From contig QHUU01000095.1 in assembly GCA_003222155.1 (NCBI GenBank), positions 1-34,715 on the forward strand: a stretch of DNA of 34,715 nucleotides. The letters run 5' to 3'. This document shows positions 15,829 through 25,828 of the stretch, piece by piece. The position numbers were made by a program, and so were the translations under genes. The notes under the pieces are model-generated. The model was not told the origin of the DNA. It made no database searches and saw only the letters and a list, made by a program, of their open reading frames with translations. This DNA is from Gemmatimonadota bacterium. GTDB taxonomy: Bacteria; Gemmatimonadota; Gemmatimonadetes; Gemmatimonadales; GWC2-71-9. How positions within the stretch are numbered: position 1 is the stretch's first letter; every line of letters begins with the position of its first letter.

Positions 15829-16727
15829 AGCAGGTTGCCCGTCGCCACCGCCGCGCCCATCGCGTGATATCCCTTGTCCACGTAGATCGTCGCGCCCGTG
15901 ATGCCGCTGCCCAGGGCGCTGGCGAGGAAGGCGGCCGTGGTCGCCACCTCGCGGGCGGTGAGCGGCTCCGTGAGGGGCGCATTCGCGGCGTAGTAGTCGA
16001 CCATCTTCTCGATCTTGCCGATGGCGCTCGCGGCGCGGGAGGCGAGCGGGCCCGCCGAGATCGTATTCACGCGCACGCCGTACTTGCGCCCCGCCTCGAA
16101 TGCCAGGGTGCGGGTATCGCTCTCCAGTGCCGCCTTGGCCGACGACATCCCACCGCCGTATCCCGGGACCACGCGCTCGCTCGCCATGTACGTGAGCGAA
16201 AGGAAGGACCCGCCCGGCCGCATCAGCGGCGCCAGCCGGGCGACCAGCGACACCAGCGAATACGCGCTCACGCTCACCGCCGCGAGGTACCCCAGTCGGC
16301 TGGTTTCGAGCAGGGGCTTCTTGACCTCGGGGCCGTTCGCCAGCGAATGGACCACGATGTCGAGCGGTCGCTCCCCCAGGTCCTGCGCGAGGCGGTGCGC
16401 CAGCCCCGCCACCGAGAAGTCCCCTACATCCTTATAGCGCTTGTTGCCGCGGATCTCTTCGGGCGCGTCGGCCAGCGTGTCGTAGGCCGCGTCGAGCGGA
16501 TAGATCTTCTCGAACGCGAGCAAGGATCCGTCGGGCATGCGCCGGGCGTCGTCGATCTTCCCCCGCTCGAGCAGGTTGAGGAAGATGTTGAGGGCGGGGG
16601 GCCACGTGCCGGTGCACACCGTGGCGCCCGCCTCGGCCAAAGCCTTGGCGATGGCGAAGCCGTACCCCGCATCGTCGGCGACGCCGGCCACGAGGGCGCG
16701 TTTCCCGCGCAGATCGATGCTCAGCAT
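15825..16727 (-). CDS. fabI: Enoyl-[acyl-carrier-protein] reductase (NADH), plant/plastid type
   Basis: 300 aa. It catalyses the last reduction step of each fatty-acid elongation cycle. Evidence: the N-terminal Rossmann motif [16 protein letters not shown]; the catalytic pair Y180/Y190 and K198 in [20 protein letters not shown]; and a long insertion (about 42-100, TWPPALNIF to [14 protein letters not shown]) that is typical of plastid and apicomplexan ENR and absent from the short E. coli-type FabI. The Tyr-Lys spacing of eight also matches the plant type. GGAGGG upstream of the ATG overlaps the stop of the upstream flavoenzyme gene, so it is the third gene of the ferredoxin operon. Confidence 0.93.
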   Translation of the reverse strand: MLSIDLRGKRALVAGVADDAGYGFAIAKALAEAGATVCTGTWPPALNIFLNLLERGKIDDARRMPDGSLLAFEKIYPLDAAYDTLADAPEEIRGNKRYKDVGDFSVAGLAHRLAQDLGERPLDIVVHSLANGPEVKKPLLETSRLGYLAAVSVSAYSLVSLVARLAPLMRPGGSFLSLTYMASERVVPGYGGGMSSAKAALESDTRTLAFEAGRKYGVRVNTISAGPLASRAASAIGKIEKMVDYYAANAPLTEPLTAREVATTAAFLASALGSGITGATIYVDKGYHAMGAAVATGNLL

Positions 16728-16737
16728 CCACCCTCCG

Positions 16738-17913
16738 TCACAAAAAGAATCTCGCCGCCACCGGAATCAGCTGCGGGTGCTTGACGAGCGCGTGCGTGAA
16801 GATGCGGCCCAGCGTCCGCTTCTCGAGCGGGATTGCGTTCACGGTACGGGCGAGCGAGTTGAGGAACGCGTCGTCCACGTCTTCCAGCGCGCGCTTGAGG
16901 CGGTAGTATCGGACATGGTCCTCACCCAGGAGCTCCATCCACGCGGCGTGATACGCGCACAGCCGCCCGGCCCCGGTGTCCCCGGCGCAGATGGCGGCCG
17001 CGGCTGTCTGGCCCGCAAGGCGGCCCGCCTTCATGGCGTTCACGATCCCGCCGCCCGACAGGGGGTTGATCATGTGCGCCGCATCGCCCGCCACGAGCAC
17101 GCCGTCGCTGTACGCGGCCTTGATCGTGGCGTGCACGATGACGCCGCCCACCGTGTACCCCGTCTTGGCGCCTCCCGGGTAGCGCCGGGCGATCCACCCA
17201 TCGAGGTATTGCCGGGCGTTGCGGCCGTCGGCCTTGAGGGCGACCAGCCCGAGCCCGACGTTTGCGATGCCGGGCCCCTTGGGGAACAGCCACGCGTATC
17301 CGCCCGGGGCGATCCGCTCCCCGAACTGCAGATAGATCGCGTCCGGATCGAAATCGATGCCCTCGATGACATACTGGGCGCACGACTCCATGTCGCGCGC
17401 CGGCACGCGGGTATCGAGCCCCGCCCAGCGGCCGACCATCGCCTCGACGCCGTCCGCGCCGATCACGATGCGCGCCCGCCACGTCTCCTCGCCGCCGGCC
17501 CCGCGCAGCTCCACTCGCCAGCGGCCGTCCGCATCCCGGCTCATCCCGGCCGCCTCCGTGCCGACCAGCAGCGTGACGCCCGCTGCCGTGGCCCGCGCCG
17601 CGAGGAACGCGTCGAAGCGCGTGCGATCGAGAATCCAGCCGACGTCGCGCTCGGCGACCTTGACCTCCGTGTCGTCCGGCGCGAGGAAAATCACCCGTGT
17701 GATCTTGCGTGCCACCCACGGCGCCCCGTCGGGCTCGGCAAACTCGCGCAGCCCCGCGTCCCCAACCCCCTCGGCGCAGCGCACGGGAGCGCCGACGGCA
17801 CGGTCGCGTTCCAGCAACACCACGTCCAGTTCCGGTGCGTGGCGCTTCGCCTCCCACGCCGCCACACAGCCGGCGGGACCGGCACCGATGACCAGGACAT
17901 CGGTGTCCCGCAT
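16738..17913 (-). CDS. Geranylgeranyl reductase family flavoprotein
   Basis: 391 aa. The FAD-binding motif [20 protein letters not shown] stands at the start. [13 protein letters not shown] and [26 protein letters not shown] are the second and third FAD/ligand motifs of the geranylgeranyl reductase (ChlP/DGGR) branch of the group-A flavin monooxygenase fold. Such enzymes saturate isoprenoid chains of quinones, chlorophyll or lipids; here a menaquinone side chain or membrane lipid is plausible. The ATG at 17913 overlaps the ferredoxin stop (ATGA), and ferredoxin is a known electron donor for the family. Longer starts upstream overlap the ferredoxin gene and are unlikely. Confidence 0.88.
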   Translation of the reverse strand: MRDTDVLVIGAGPAGCVAAWEAKRHAPELDVVLLERDRAVGAPVRCAEGVGDAGLREFAEPDGAPWVARKITRVIFLAPDDTEVKVAERDVGWILDRTRFDAFLAARATAAGVTLLVGTEAAGMSRDADGRWRVELRGAGGEETWRARIVIGADGVEAMVGRWAGLDTRVPARDMESCAQYVIEGIDFDPDAIYLQFGERIAPGGYAWLFPKGPGIANVGLGLVALKADGRNARQYLDGWIARRYPGGAKTGYTVGGVIVHATIKAAYSDGVLVAGDAAHMINPLSGGGIVNAMKAGRLAGQTAAAAICAGDTGAGRLCAYHAAWMELLGEDHVRYYRLKRALEDVDDAFLNSLARTVNAIPLEKRTLGRIFTHALVKHPQLIPVAARFFL

Positions 17914-18116
17914 CACGCCGTGACCATCGCCAACGCGCCGACGGGGCAGGGGGCGATGCATTTGCGACACCCGGTGCAGGCGGCCCGGTCCACCACCAAG
18001 TCCGTGAGCCGCAGGTGAATGGCTTCGGGGGGGCAAAGCGGCAGGCACAACCCGCAGCGGTCGCACACCTGGAGATCCACCACCGCAATCTCGGAGCGGG
18101 CCGGCGCGGGTCGCAT
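17913..18116 (-). CDS. 2[4Fe-4S] ferredoxin
   Basis: 67 aa. Two complete cluster motifs are visible: C18-x2-C21-x2-C24-x3-C28-P and C47-x2-C50-x2-C53-x3-C57-P. These bind two [4Fe-4S] clusters in the bacterial ferredoxin fold. An extra 17-residue N-terminal tail precedes the first. The gene is first in the - strand operon, coupled by ATGA to the geranylgeranyl-reductase-family gene, for which it probably supplies electrons. No strong Shine-Dalgarno precedes ATG 18116. Confidence 0.88.
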   Translation of the reverse strand: MRPAPARSEIAVVDLQVCDRCGLCLPLCPPEAIHLRLTDLVVDRAACTGCRKCIAPCPVGALAMVTA

Positions 18117-18235
18117 GGGCGAACGCTAGCGGCCCCCGTCAGGGGCGTCAAGCATCAGCCTTGCTTGGAGTTACGCTTTTCATTAGCTTGATGCGCTCGC
18201 ACGCGCCCCCCTAACGACTTTCACCCGACGACCTC
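18117..18235. promoter_or_regulatory. Divergent promoter region between the ferredoxin operon and mreB
   Basis: This 119-nt gap separates two divergent operons and must hold a promoter for each. On the + strand TTGCTT at 18161-18166 and TAGCTT at 18184-18189 are 17 nt apart, a weak -35/-10 match. I see no clear pair for the - strand. Confidence 0.3.
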
Positions 18236-19279
18236 GTGCCCTTTCGCTGGCCGAATTGGAAGCTCGGAGCCTGGAGTCCGGCGAATGAGATCGCCGTGGA
18301 TCTGGGCACCGCCAACACCCTGATCTACGTGAAGGGCGAGGGCATCGTGCTCAACGAGCCCTCCGTGGTAGCGATCGAGAAGGCGACCGGGAAAATCAAG
18401 GGGATTGGGCTCGAGGCGAAGCGGATGCTGGGGCGCACTCCGGACGGGATCCTGGCGGTGCGGCCGCTCAAGGACGGCGTGATCGCCGACTTCGACGTCA
18501 CCGAGAAGATGTTGCGATTCTTCCTGAAGACCATCATCGACCGCCACCTGTTTCGCGTGAAGCCGAAAGTGATCGTGTGCGTGCCGTCGGGTATCACCGA
18601 GGTCGAAAAGCGCGCCGTGCGCGATTCGGCCCAGTCGGCGGGGGCGAAGGAGGTCTACATGGTGGCCGAGCCGATGGCTGCGGCGATCGGCGTGGGGCTC
18701 CCGGTCGAGACTCCGACGGGCAACATGGTGATCGACATCGGTGGAGGTACGACGGAGATCGCCGTGATCGCGCTCTCCGGCATCGTGTCGGACACGTCGA
18801 TCCGCACGGGCGGCGACGAGCTGGACCAGGCCATCGTGCAATTCATGCGCAAGAACTACAACCTCCTGATCGGGGAGCCGACGGCGGAGCAGATCAAGAT
18901 CCAGATCGGGTCCGCGGCGCCCGTGGGGGAGGAGCGCGAGATGGAAGTGAAGGGCCGGGACTTGGTGTCCGGGATTCCCAAGATCGTGCGCGTGCACTCG
19001 AGCGAGATCCGCGAGGCGGTGCAGGAGCCGATTCAGCAGATCGTCGACGCCGTGCGCCGGGCGCTCGAGATCACGCCCCCGGAGCTGGCGTCGGACATCG
19101 TGGATCGCGGGATCGTGATGACCGGCGGGGGCGCGCTGATCCGCGGCCTCGACGTGCTGCTGCAGCAGGAGACGGGCCTGCCGATCCACCTCGACGAGGA
19201 CCCGATGACCTGCGTCGTGCGGGGGACGGGACGGATCCTCGACGATCCGGAGAAATACCGCAACGTCCTGACCACCTAG
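18236..19279 (+). CDS. mreB: Rod shape-determining protein MreB
   Basis: 347 aa, GTG start. Actin-like ATPase that forms filaments along the inner membrane and guides cell-wall synthesis. Motifs: phosphate 1 [19 protein letters not shown] near the N-terminus, the connect/phosphate 2 region [19 protein letters not shown], and the adenosine motif [15 protein letters not shown]. Length is normal. The N-terminal [11 protein letters not shown] is short and partly hydrophobic, as expected for membrane contact. It leads the operon mreB-mreC-mreD-mrdA-rodA, with mreC beginning 4 nt after its stop. Confidence 0.97.
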   Translation: MPFRWPNWKLGAWSPANEIAVDLGTANTLIYVKGEGIVLNEPSVVAIEKATGKIKGIGLEAKRMLGRTPDGILAVRPLKDGVIADFDVTEKMLRFFLKTIIDRHLFRVKPKVIVCVPSGITEVEKRAVRDSAQSAGAKEVYMVAEPMAAAIGVGLPVETPTGNMVIDIGGGTTEIAVIALSGIVSDTSIRTGGDELDQAIVQFMRKNYNLLIGEPTAEQIKIQIGSAAPVGEEREMEVKGRDLVSGIPKIVRVHSSEIREAVQEPIQQIVDAVRRALEITPPELASDIVDRGIVMTGGGALIRGLDVLLQQETGLPIHLDEDPMTCVVRGTGRILDDPEKYRNVLTT

Positions 19280-19283
19280 GGCG

Positions 19284-20135
19284 ATGGCGCTCGGAGCGGA
19301 CCGCTACGCGTCGCGGGCCGACACCCTCGTGTTTCTCGGGTGCGTTCTCCTCTCCGCGGCCGCCATGAGTCTTCCCGGGCGGCTGCGCGATCCGCTCGCG
19401 CGGGGCCTGCGCCAGACGGTGCTCGCGCCGTTCCTGAGCCTGCAGCAGCAGATCGAGCGCCTCTCGGCGTCGCTGGCCCGCTACGATGCCGTCGTGGCGC
19501 AGCGCGATTCGGCGGCCCTGGTCGCCACGTTCCTCCCCGAGCTGCGGGGGGAGAATGCCCGCCTGCGCGGCCTGCTCGGGCTGGGGACGCGGCTCGGCAC
19601 CGGCTACATCCCCGCCGAGGTGCTGCGCGAGCCCGAGCCGACCAGTCCGCTCACGTTCATCGTCTCCGCCGGTAAGAAGCAGGGGGTCAAGCCGCTCTCG
19701 GCGGTGGTGAGCCCCGAAGGGCTGGTAGGCATCGTGAGCACGGTGGACCAGCAGACCAGCGTGGTGGTGACGTGGGCGCACCCCGAGTTCCGGGCCAGCG
19801 CGATGGCGGTCGACGGCAGCGTGTACGGGATCGTCGCGCCGCACGGGTCCGAGGGCCCCCGCGTGTGGCTGCTCGAGCTAGAGGGCGTGGCGTATCGGCA
19901 GCTCGTCGCCAACGGCACGCCGATCCTCACGTCGGGCCTGGGCGGCGTCATGCCACGCGGCATCCCGATCGGCGTCGTGGTGGGCGTCGCGGCCGAGGCG
20001 GAGGGGTGGGAGCGCACCTACCTGCTGCGGCCCGCCGTGCACCCGGCCGCCGTCACCCACGTGATGATCCTGGGAGGCACGCCGGCGCGCGGAGACCTGC
20101 GGTCGGTGTTCGAAGCGAGCGGGGAAGCGCCGTGA
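19284..20135 (+). CDS. mreC: Cell shape-determining protein MreC
   Basis: 283 aa. A membrane helix near residues 14-33 is followed by a periplasmic coiled coil (about 45-100, with QQQIERLSASLARYDAVVAQ). The beta-sheet domain of MreC follows (PLTFIVSAGKKQGVKPLSAVVSPEGLVGIV; VVTWAHPEFRASAMAVDGSVYGIV). It links MreB to the wall-synthesis enzymes PBP2 and RodA. The stop overlaps the GTG start of mreD (GTGA). Length and order are typical. Confidence 0.95.
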   Translation: MALGADRYASRADTLVFLGCVLLSAAAMSLPGRLRDPLARGLRQTVLAPFLSLQQQIERLSASLARYDAVVAQRDSAALVATFLPELRGENARLRGLLGLGTRLGTGYIPAEVLREPEPTSPLTFIVSAGKKQGVKPLSAVVSPEGLVGIVSTVDQQTSVVVTWAHPEFRASAMAVDGSVYGIVAPHGSEGPRVWLLELEGVAYRQLVANGTPILTSGLGGVMPRGIPIGVVVGVAAEAEGWERTYLLRPAVHPAAVTHVMILGGTPARGDLRSVFEASGEAP

Positions 20136-20629
20136 GGCGGAGCGACAAATACCGCTTCTACGTGATCCTGGGGGTGCTCGTGGTGCTGCAGTTCTCGGCG
20201 CGGCGCTGGCTCGGCGGCGACCGGGTCGCGCCCGACTTCCTGCTGCTGGCCCTGCTGATCTATACCATCCGGGCCCGCCCCGGGCCGAGCGCCGTGGCCG
20301 GATTCGTCGTGGGCCTGGTGCGCGATGCCCTCACCCCCGCCTCGTTCGGCGCCGGGGCGCTCGCCCACACGCTCGTGGGGTATCTCTCGTCCTGGAGCAA
20401 GGCGGTCTTCTTTGCGGAAAACCTGTTCGTGAACGGCTGTCTGTTCTTCGCCGGCACCTGGTGCCGCAATCTGGCGGTGGCGCTCGCCTCCGGGAAGCTC
20501 AAGGGCGGCATGCTCGGCTGGGAGCTGCTCGTGTGGTCGCCGATTCAGAGCCTGACCACGGCGGTCGCGGGCGTGCTGGTGCTGTGGCTCGTAGGCCGCC
20601 GCATCGCGGTGCGGATGAGCGACGCATGA
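20132..20629 (+). CDS. mreD: Rod shape-determining protein MreD
   Basis: 165 aa with about five membrane helices and little conserved sequence, as usual for MreD. The identification rests on the place between mreC and mrdA, the size, and the pattern VAPDFLLLALLIYTIRARPGPSAVAGFVVGLVRDAL, which matches the second and third helices of the family (an acidic residue after a glycine-rich turn). The GTG start overlaps the mreC stop and its own stop overlaps the ATG of mrdA. Confidence 0.93.
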   Translation: MRRSDKYRFYVILGVLVVLQFSARRWLGGDRVAPDFLLLALLIYTIRARPGPSAVAGFVVGLVRDALTPASFGAGALAHTLVGYLSSWSKAVFFAENLFVNGCLFFAGTWCRNLAVALASGKLKGGMLGWELLVWSPIQSLTTAVAGVLVLWLVGRRIAVRMSDA

Positions 20630-22542
20630 GCTCGTTCCATCCGCACCTGCTCGATCGCCGGCTCCGGCTCGTCCGAATGGTGGTGTGGGTGGCCGTGGGA
20701 GCGTTCGTGGTCGTGTTCTTCCGCACGCAGATCCTCGAGCACTCCAAGTACCAGCTCCAGTCCGAGACGAACCGGCTGCGTCCGATCCCGCTCCCCGCGC
20801 CCCGCGGCATCATCACCGACCGCAACGGCAAGCTGCTCGCCGAGAACGTGCCGGGCTACACCATCTCACTCCTCCCGGCGGCGGATGAAGACTCGCTGCA
20901 CGCGACCCTGCGACGTATCGCGCCCATCGTGAAGCTCGACAGCGTCGGCATCGAGCGCGTCCTGGTCCGCTACCGGCGCACGCCGTACCTGCCGGTCACC
21001 GTCCTCCCCAACGCGACGTTCGCGCTGGTGTCGGCGCTGGAGGAGCGGCGCCTGATCTTCCCGGGCCTGCTCATCCAGCCCGAGCCGAAACGCCACTACC
21101 CGGACAGCTCGCTCGTGGCCCATCTGGTGGGCTACATCGGAGAGGTGACCGAGGCGGAGCGGGCGCAGCGGCGCCTCGCGCCGGTGCGGCTGGGCGGGCT
21201 GCTCGGCAAGGACGGGCTGGAGCGTGAATACGACGACTCGCTGCGCGGCGCCGACGGGGTGCGCTTCGTGGAAGTGAGCGCGCTGGGACGCGTGGTGCGC
21301 GAGGCGGGCGCCGCCTCCACCCTGCCGCCCATTCCGGGACGGGCGCTCTCCACCACGATCGACCTGGACCTGCAGCGCTACGTGGCGCAGATCTTTCCCG
21401 CGGGCCAGCGGGGCGCCGTGCTGGCGCTCAATCCCAACAGCGGGGAGGTGCTCGCGCTGTACAGCGCCCCGGGCTACGACCCGAACGCCTTCGTCGGCGG
21501 CGTCGATCCCGACTACTGGCGCTTCCTCAATGTGAGCGCGGCGCACCCGCTGCTCGATCGCGCCATCAAGACGTTCTATCCCCCCGGCTCCACGTGGAAG
21601 CTGGCGCTCGCCACCATGGGGCTCAAGCGCGGGATCGTCACGCTGCGCTCGCACATGCCGATCTCGTGCCGGGGCGGCCTGCAGTACGGCAATCGCTTCT
21701 TCCGCTGCTGGTCCGCCACCGGCCACGGCGACCTGACCCTCGCCGACGCGATCGCGCAGAGCTGCGACGTGTACTTCTATCAGCTGGGCCTCAAGCTCGG
21801 GCTGACGTCGCTGCTCGAGGACGCCAGCGGGCTGGGCTTCCGCTCCCGCACCGGGATCGACCTGCCGGGCGAGATCACAGCGGTGTTCCCGGGGGGGACG
21901 GACTATTACGACCGCGTCTACGGCCCGCGCCGGTGGACGTCCGCGGTCACCCTCAATCTCGCCATCGGGCAGGGGGAGAACGCGCAGACGCTGGTGAACA
22001 TGGTGCGGTTCTACCAAATGCTGGCGAGCGACGGGCGCGCCCGCCCCCCGTACCTGGTTCACCCCGCCGCCAGCTCGAACGTGAGCCTCGGGCTCCTGCC
22101 CGAGCAGCTCGCCGGGCTGCGTCAGGCGATGATCAGCGTGGTGGAGCGGGGGACGGCGCGCGGCGCGGGGCGCTTCGGCGGCAGCATCGCCATCGCCGGC
22201 AAGACCGGCACCGCGCAGAATCCCCACGGGCCGGCGCACGGTTGGTTCATCGGGTTCGCGCCCGCCGAGAAGCCCGAGATCGTGGTGGGCGCCATCATCG
22301 AGTTCGCCCGCGAGGGCCCCTACGTGGCACCGCTCGTCACCCGCGTGATCGGGCACTACCTGGGGGTCGACACCACGGCGGCGTCGCACGTGCGGATCGT
22401 GCTTCCGACGGACACCGCGCCGCATTCCAGGCGGTTGCTGCCGGGCCCGCCGACGATCGAGGATTCCACCATCGTGCCCACCGACACGGGCGCCACCCCG
22501 GCCGACACCGGCAATGCGACCCCCCCTCCACGAAATCGATAA
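20626..22542 (+). CDS. mrdA: Penicillin-binding protein 2 (peptidoglycan D,D-transpeptidase MrdA)
   Basis: 638 aa. A single N-terminal anchor (about 14-38) is followed by the dimerisation/pedestal domain (PRGIITDRNGKLLAENVPGY) and the transpeptidase domain. Active-site motifs: S322-T-W-K325 (nucleophile Ser), S379-C-D381 and K526-T-G528. It cross-links new peptidoglycan during elongation, in complex with RodA. After the domain there is a Thr/Pro-rich tail of about 55 residues ending in PPPRNR, which has no clear family counterpart. The last 29 nt of the gene overlap the start of rodA. Confidence 0.96.
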   Translation: MSSFHPHLLDRRLRLVRMVVWVAVGAFVVVFFRTQILEHSKYQLQSETNRLRPIPLPAPRGIITDRNGKLLAENVPGYTISLLPAADEDSLHATLRRIAPIVKLDSVGIERVLVRYRRTPYLPVTVLPNATFALVSALEERRLIFPGLLIQPEPKRHYPDSSLVAHLVGYIGEVTEAERAQRRLAPVRLGGLLGKDGLEREYDDSLRGADGVRFVEVSALGRVVREAGAASTLPPIPGRALSTTIDLDLQRYVAQIFPAGQRGAVLALNPNSGEVLALYSAPGYDPNAFVGGVDPDYWRFLNVSAAHPLLDRAIKTFYPPGSTWKLALATMGLKRGIVTLRSHMPISCRGGLQYGNRFFRCWSATGHGDLTLADAIAQSCDVYFYQLGLKLGLTSLLEDASGLGFRSRTGIDLPGEITAVFPGGTDYYDRVYGPRRWTSAVTLNLAIGQGENAQTLVNMVRFYQMLASDGRARPPYLVHPAASSNVSLGLLPEQLAGLRQAMISVVERGTARGAGRFGGSIAIAGKTGTAQNPHGPAHGWFIGFAPAEKPEIVVGAIIEFAREGPYVAPLVTRVIGHYLGVDTTAASHVRIVLPTDTAPHSRRLLPGPPTIEDSTIVPTDTGATPADTGNATPPPRNR

Positions 22543-23761
22543 GCCGCTCCTCGCGGTCACGGTCGGGCTGGCGGCGTATGGCCTGGCGGCGCTGTATTCC
22601 GCCGGCCAGACGGACGTGCCCACGTTTGTGTCCACCATCTGGCACAAGCAGCTCATCTGGCTGGGCGTCGGGCTGCTGGCGATGTCGCTGATGTACCGCA
22701 CGTCGCCGCGCTTGCTCGAATGGGCCACGCCGTATGCCTACGGGATCGGTCTCCTGGTGCTGCTGATCACGCTCACGACCGGCACCGGAGCGGGCACCGC
22801 GGCGAGCGAGCGCTCCTGGATCTCGATCGGCGGCGTGCGCCTGGGTCAGCCGGCCGAGCTCGCGAAGCTCGCGGTCATTCTGATGCTGGCACGCTGGATG
22901 GCCGAGCGGCGCGAAGCGCCCGCCACGCTGCGCGACCTCGTCCCCCCCTGCCTGATCGCGGGCGTGCCCACCCTGCTCGTCGCCAAGCAGCCCGACCTGG
23001 GGAGCGCCATCGTCTTCATCGCCGTCCTGTTCGCGATGCTCTACTGGGCGGGCACCAAGCCGTCCTTGCTGGTGCTGCTCGGCTCGCCGGTCATCGGGTT
23101 GGTCCTGGCGTTCTCGACCGTGGCGTGGGGCGCGTGGATCGTGGTGCTGTTCGGGCTGCTGCTGTGGTGGCGCCCGTACGTCTGGGAAGGGCTCGCGGTG
23201 ATGCTGGCGAACGTGGTCATGGGCGTCATTGCCGTGCCGTTCTGGCGCCGCCTCGCGCCCTACCAGCAGAACCGTCTGCTCGCCTTCCTGAACCCCGAGG
23301 TGGACCCGCGCGCCACGGGGTGGCACGTCATCCAGTCCAAGATCGCCATCGGGTCGGGGGGCTTCCTGGGCCAGGGCTTCACCCACGGGCCGCAGAAGCG
23401 GCTCGCGTTTCTCCCGGCGCAGCACACCGATTTCATCTTTCCCGTGGTAGGCGAGGAGCTGGGCTTCGTCGGGGTGCTCCTGGCGCTGGCGCTGTTCACC
23501 GCGCTGGTGCTGATCCTGCTTCGCGTCTCGCGCCGGGCGACCGATCCCTACTCCAGCCTGTGCGTCTTCGGGATCTCCGGGCTCTTGTTCACGCATATCA
23601 TCGAGAACATCGGCATGACGGTGAACCTGCTGCCCATCACCGGCATCCCGTTGCCGTTCTTCTCGTACGGCGGCTCGTTCCTGCTGGCGTGCTCGCTGGC
23701 GGTAGGGATCTCGCTCCGGGTCGCGTGGGAATCCCGCCAGTCAGGCTATGCCGAGTTGTGA
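22514..23761 (+). CDS. rodA: Rod shape-determining protein RodA (SEDS peptidoglycan polymerase)
   Basis: 415 aa with about ten membrane helices. SEDS motifs: SWISIGGVRLGQPAELAKLA, KQPDLGSAIVFIAV (with the catalytic-region Asp), WHVIQSKIAIGSGGFLGQG, LPAQHTDFIFPVVGEELGF and TGIPLPFFSYGGSF. It polymerises lipid II into glycan strands during cell elongation together with PBP2. The ATG at 22514 lies inside the end of mrdA (29-nt overlap), so translation of the two is probably coupled. It is the last gene of the elongasome operon. Confidence 0.96.
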   Translation: MRPPLHEIDKPLLAVTVGLAAYGLAALYSAGQTDVPTFVSTIWHKQLIWLGVGLLAMSLMYRTSPRLLEWATPYAYGIGLLVLLITLTTGTGAGTAASERSWISIGGVRLGQPAELAKLAVILMLARWMAERREAPATLRDLVPPCLIAGVPTLLVAKQPDLGSAIVFIAVLFAMLYWAGTKPSLLVLLGSPVIGLVLAFSTVAWGAWIVVLFGLLLWWRPYVWEGLAVMLANVVMGVIAVPFWRRLAPYQQNRLLAFLNPEVDPRATGWHVIQSKIAIGSGGFLGQGFTHGPQKRLAFLPAQHTDFIFPVVGEELGFVGVLLALALFTALVLILLRVSRRATDPYSSLCVFGISGLLFTHIIENIGMTVNLLPITGIPLPFFSYGGSFLLACSLAVGISLRVAWESRQSGYAEL

Positions 23762-23833
23762 CAATGGGTTAGGCGACCGGGACTAGCGCCGCCGGGGGCC
23801 CGCTCCCAAATTGTCGCCTTCTACCCCCCCTCT

Positions 23834-24700
<867 letters not shown>

Positions 24701-24706
24701 GCCGGC

Positions 24707-24735
24707 TGTCCTTCGAGGACGCCCCCCGAGGGACA
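24707..24735 (+). terminator. Possible stem-loop after accD
   Basis: TGTCCTTCG and CGAGGGACA pair with one T-G wobble across a short loop, seven bases after the accD stop codon. No T-run follows, so this may be an mRNA-stabilising hairpin or part of an attachment region rather than a strong terminator. Confidence 0.3.
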
Positions 24736-24791
24736 CGACAGGGTACCAAGCACCACCACCCGCACCAAATCCGTACAGCTAAGCACGATTG

Positions 24792-24853
24792 CCGGGGCAC
24801 GAGCCGCGAGGTTCGCGCCCCGTCGCACAGGGTCCGGGGCACACCGGGGGCAC
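24792..24853 (+). repeat. CCGGGGCAC repeats, possible integrase arm-binding sites at the left end
   Basis: CCGGGGCAC occurs at 24792-24800 and 24834-24842, and CCGGGGGCAC at 24844-24853. Repeated G-rich CAC blocks of this kind are a known look of tyrosine-integrase arm sites at element ends. They lie 92-153 nt after the accD stop and immediately before the first element gene. The role is inferred; the repeats are seen. Confidence 0.45.
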
Positions 24854-24857
24854 AACA

Positions 24858-25091
24858 GTGAGCCGTCCAGCCTTCTGGCCCGATCCGCTCACCCTGGCCG
24901 AGCCGCTCGCGGACGGTCGCTTTCGCTGTCGGACCTGTCAGGCTACGTGGTGGCCGATGCTCGACGGTCGGCTCGAGCCGACGCGCGGCTCGTGGCTATG
25001 CCCGCACGGCTGCGGACAGAAGCCCGGCGTTCGTCAGGCCACCCCACCCGCCCTGACCGCGCCCGGGCCACGCACGCGCGAACGCAGGTAA
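24858..25091 (+). CDS. Small zinc-ribbon-like protein
   Basis: 77 aa from GTG 24858, immediately after the repeat blocks. It has a CxxC pair (RCRTCQATWW) and a second Cys pair (LCPHGCGQ), about 24 residues apart, the usual spacing of a four-Cys zinc ribbon. The C-terminal part is Pro/Arg-rich and likely disordered. Small zinc proteins of this kind are common at the left ends of phage-like elements. The start could be an upstream codon, but that would read through the repeats. No named family is recognised. Confidence 0.5.
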   Translation: MSRPAFWPDPLTLAEPLADGRFRCRTCQATWWPMLDGRLEPTRGSWLCPHGCGQKPGVRQATPPALTAPGPRTRERR

Positions 25092-25235
25092 GAGTTTCCA
25101 GAAATGGCTATGTGTCATGGAGCCGTCGTTCTTCCGGCCGTACGTGGTCTGACACCGTAGGCAGGTCGGCTTCGATTCTGTACGGGTTTTCCCAACTTGT
25201 GGGCCAGAACTTTTTTTTGCTGAGGGCTGAACCGA
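25092..25235. other. Short gap with no convincing gene
   Basis: This 144-nt gap contains TTCTGTACGGG and a run of eight T (25210-25217). On the - strand an open frame with one CxxC pair crosses it, but it lacks a believable start. It may carry the promoter of the next gene. Confidence 0.3.
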
Positions 25236-25502
25236 ATGCCCGGACCACTCCCGAAGCCGCCCCATCGCCGACAGCGGCGGAATAAACGCCGGGTGATCCG
25301 GGTAGACCCGGCGCCGGCCTGCGTGGTGTGCGGGGGATTCCCGGCGCCGCTGTGTTCGGCGCGCTGCGTGGCGCGGCTCGAGGAGTTGGGCGGCCCCGCG
25401 AAGGCCGCGGAGGACTGTGAGGACGCGGCGATTCACGCGGCGAGCTTTGCGGAGGCGGACGCCTGGCGCGACCTGGCGGCGCAGCTGCGGGCGATCGGCT
25501 AG
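25236..25502 (+). CDS. Small Cys-containing phage-type protein
   Basis: 88 aa. The N-terminus MPGPLPKPPHRRQRRNKRR is basic and Pro-rich, like the N-termini of many phage packaging and head-associated proteins. It is followed by CVVCGGFPAPLCSARC, four Cys in a compact pattern that could bind zinc, and an amphipathic helix (AAEDCEDAAIHAASFAEADAWRDLAAQL). GAGGG lies about 10 nt before the ATG. No family is named with confidence. Confidence 0.5.
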   Translation: MPGPLPKPPHRRQRRNKRRVIRVDPAPACVVCGGFPAPLCSARCVARLEELGGPAKAAEDCEDAAIHAASFAEADAWRDLAAQLRAIG

Positions 25503-25503
25503 G

Positions 25504-25797
25504 CTATTGCTTCGGAACGGTTGGCTCGCTGGCCGTTGGCTCATCGAACTGCAGCAGCACCTTGAAGACTTTTCCGCCACTGCTCATCTGTTGTTTCAGC
25601 GTCCCGAACGTCTTGTTGACGGAGAGGCCGTCACCGATCCAGAGATGACCGTTCGGGCACTTCTCCACTCGCTCGCCCTTATCCAGCTCGGCGTCGGGGC
25701 GGACGACCACCCTCGCGCCGCATCCGGTGCTGGCGCATTCGAAGACGATGGCCCGAAGATCGGACCAGCCAACGACGACCCGTCGCTCAATCGGCAC
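25504..25797 (-). CDS. Small zinc-binding hypothetical protein on the opposite strand
   Basis: 97 aa, the only gene of the element seen on the - strand. It starts at GTG 25797 with AGGGGGGGA just upstream. It shows CASTGCGARVVVRPDAE and KCPNGHLW, that is C-x4-C and C-x3-H, a likely zinc site, then a beta-rich end. It is transcribed away from the regulator gene at 25933, from the same 135-nt region. Divergent placement beside a repressor-like gene often marks a regulated switch region, but no such role can be shown here. Confidence 0.55.
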   Translation of the reverse strand: MPIERRVVVGWSDLRAIVFECASTGCGARVVVRPDAELDKGERVEKCPNGHLWIGDGLSVNKTFGTLKQQMSSGGKVFKVLLQFDEPTASEPTVPKQ

Positions 25798-25828
25798 GTG
25801 TCCCCCCCTGGCATGGTATTATCTGTAG

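Noticed and set aside
16537-18018. A long + strand frame opposite fabI and the flavoprotein gene
   Set aside because: The - strand genes have clear catalytic motifs. The + strand frame has none.
24801-24830. A tRNA remnant (GAGGTTCGCGCCCCG looks like a T-arm) as insertion site
   Set aside because: The stem does not pair properly for a T-arm and no acceptor stem or anticodon arm is visible.
24996-25580. A 194-residue - strand frame with one CxxC pair
   Set aside because: It is opposite two small + strand genes and lacks a ribosome-binding site. The residues are dominated by Arg/Ser/Pro as in shadow frames.
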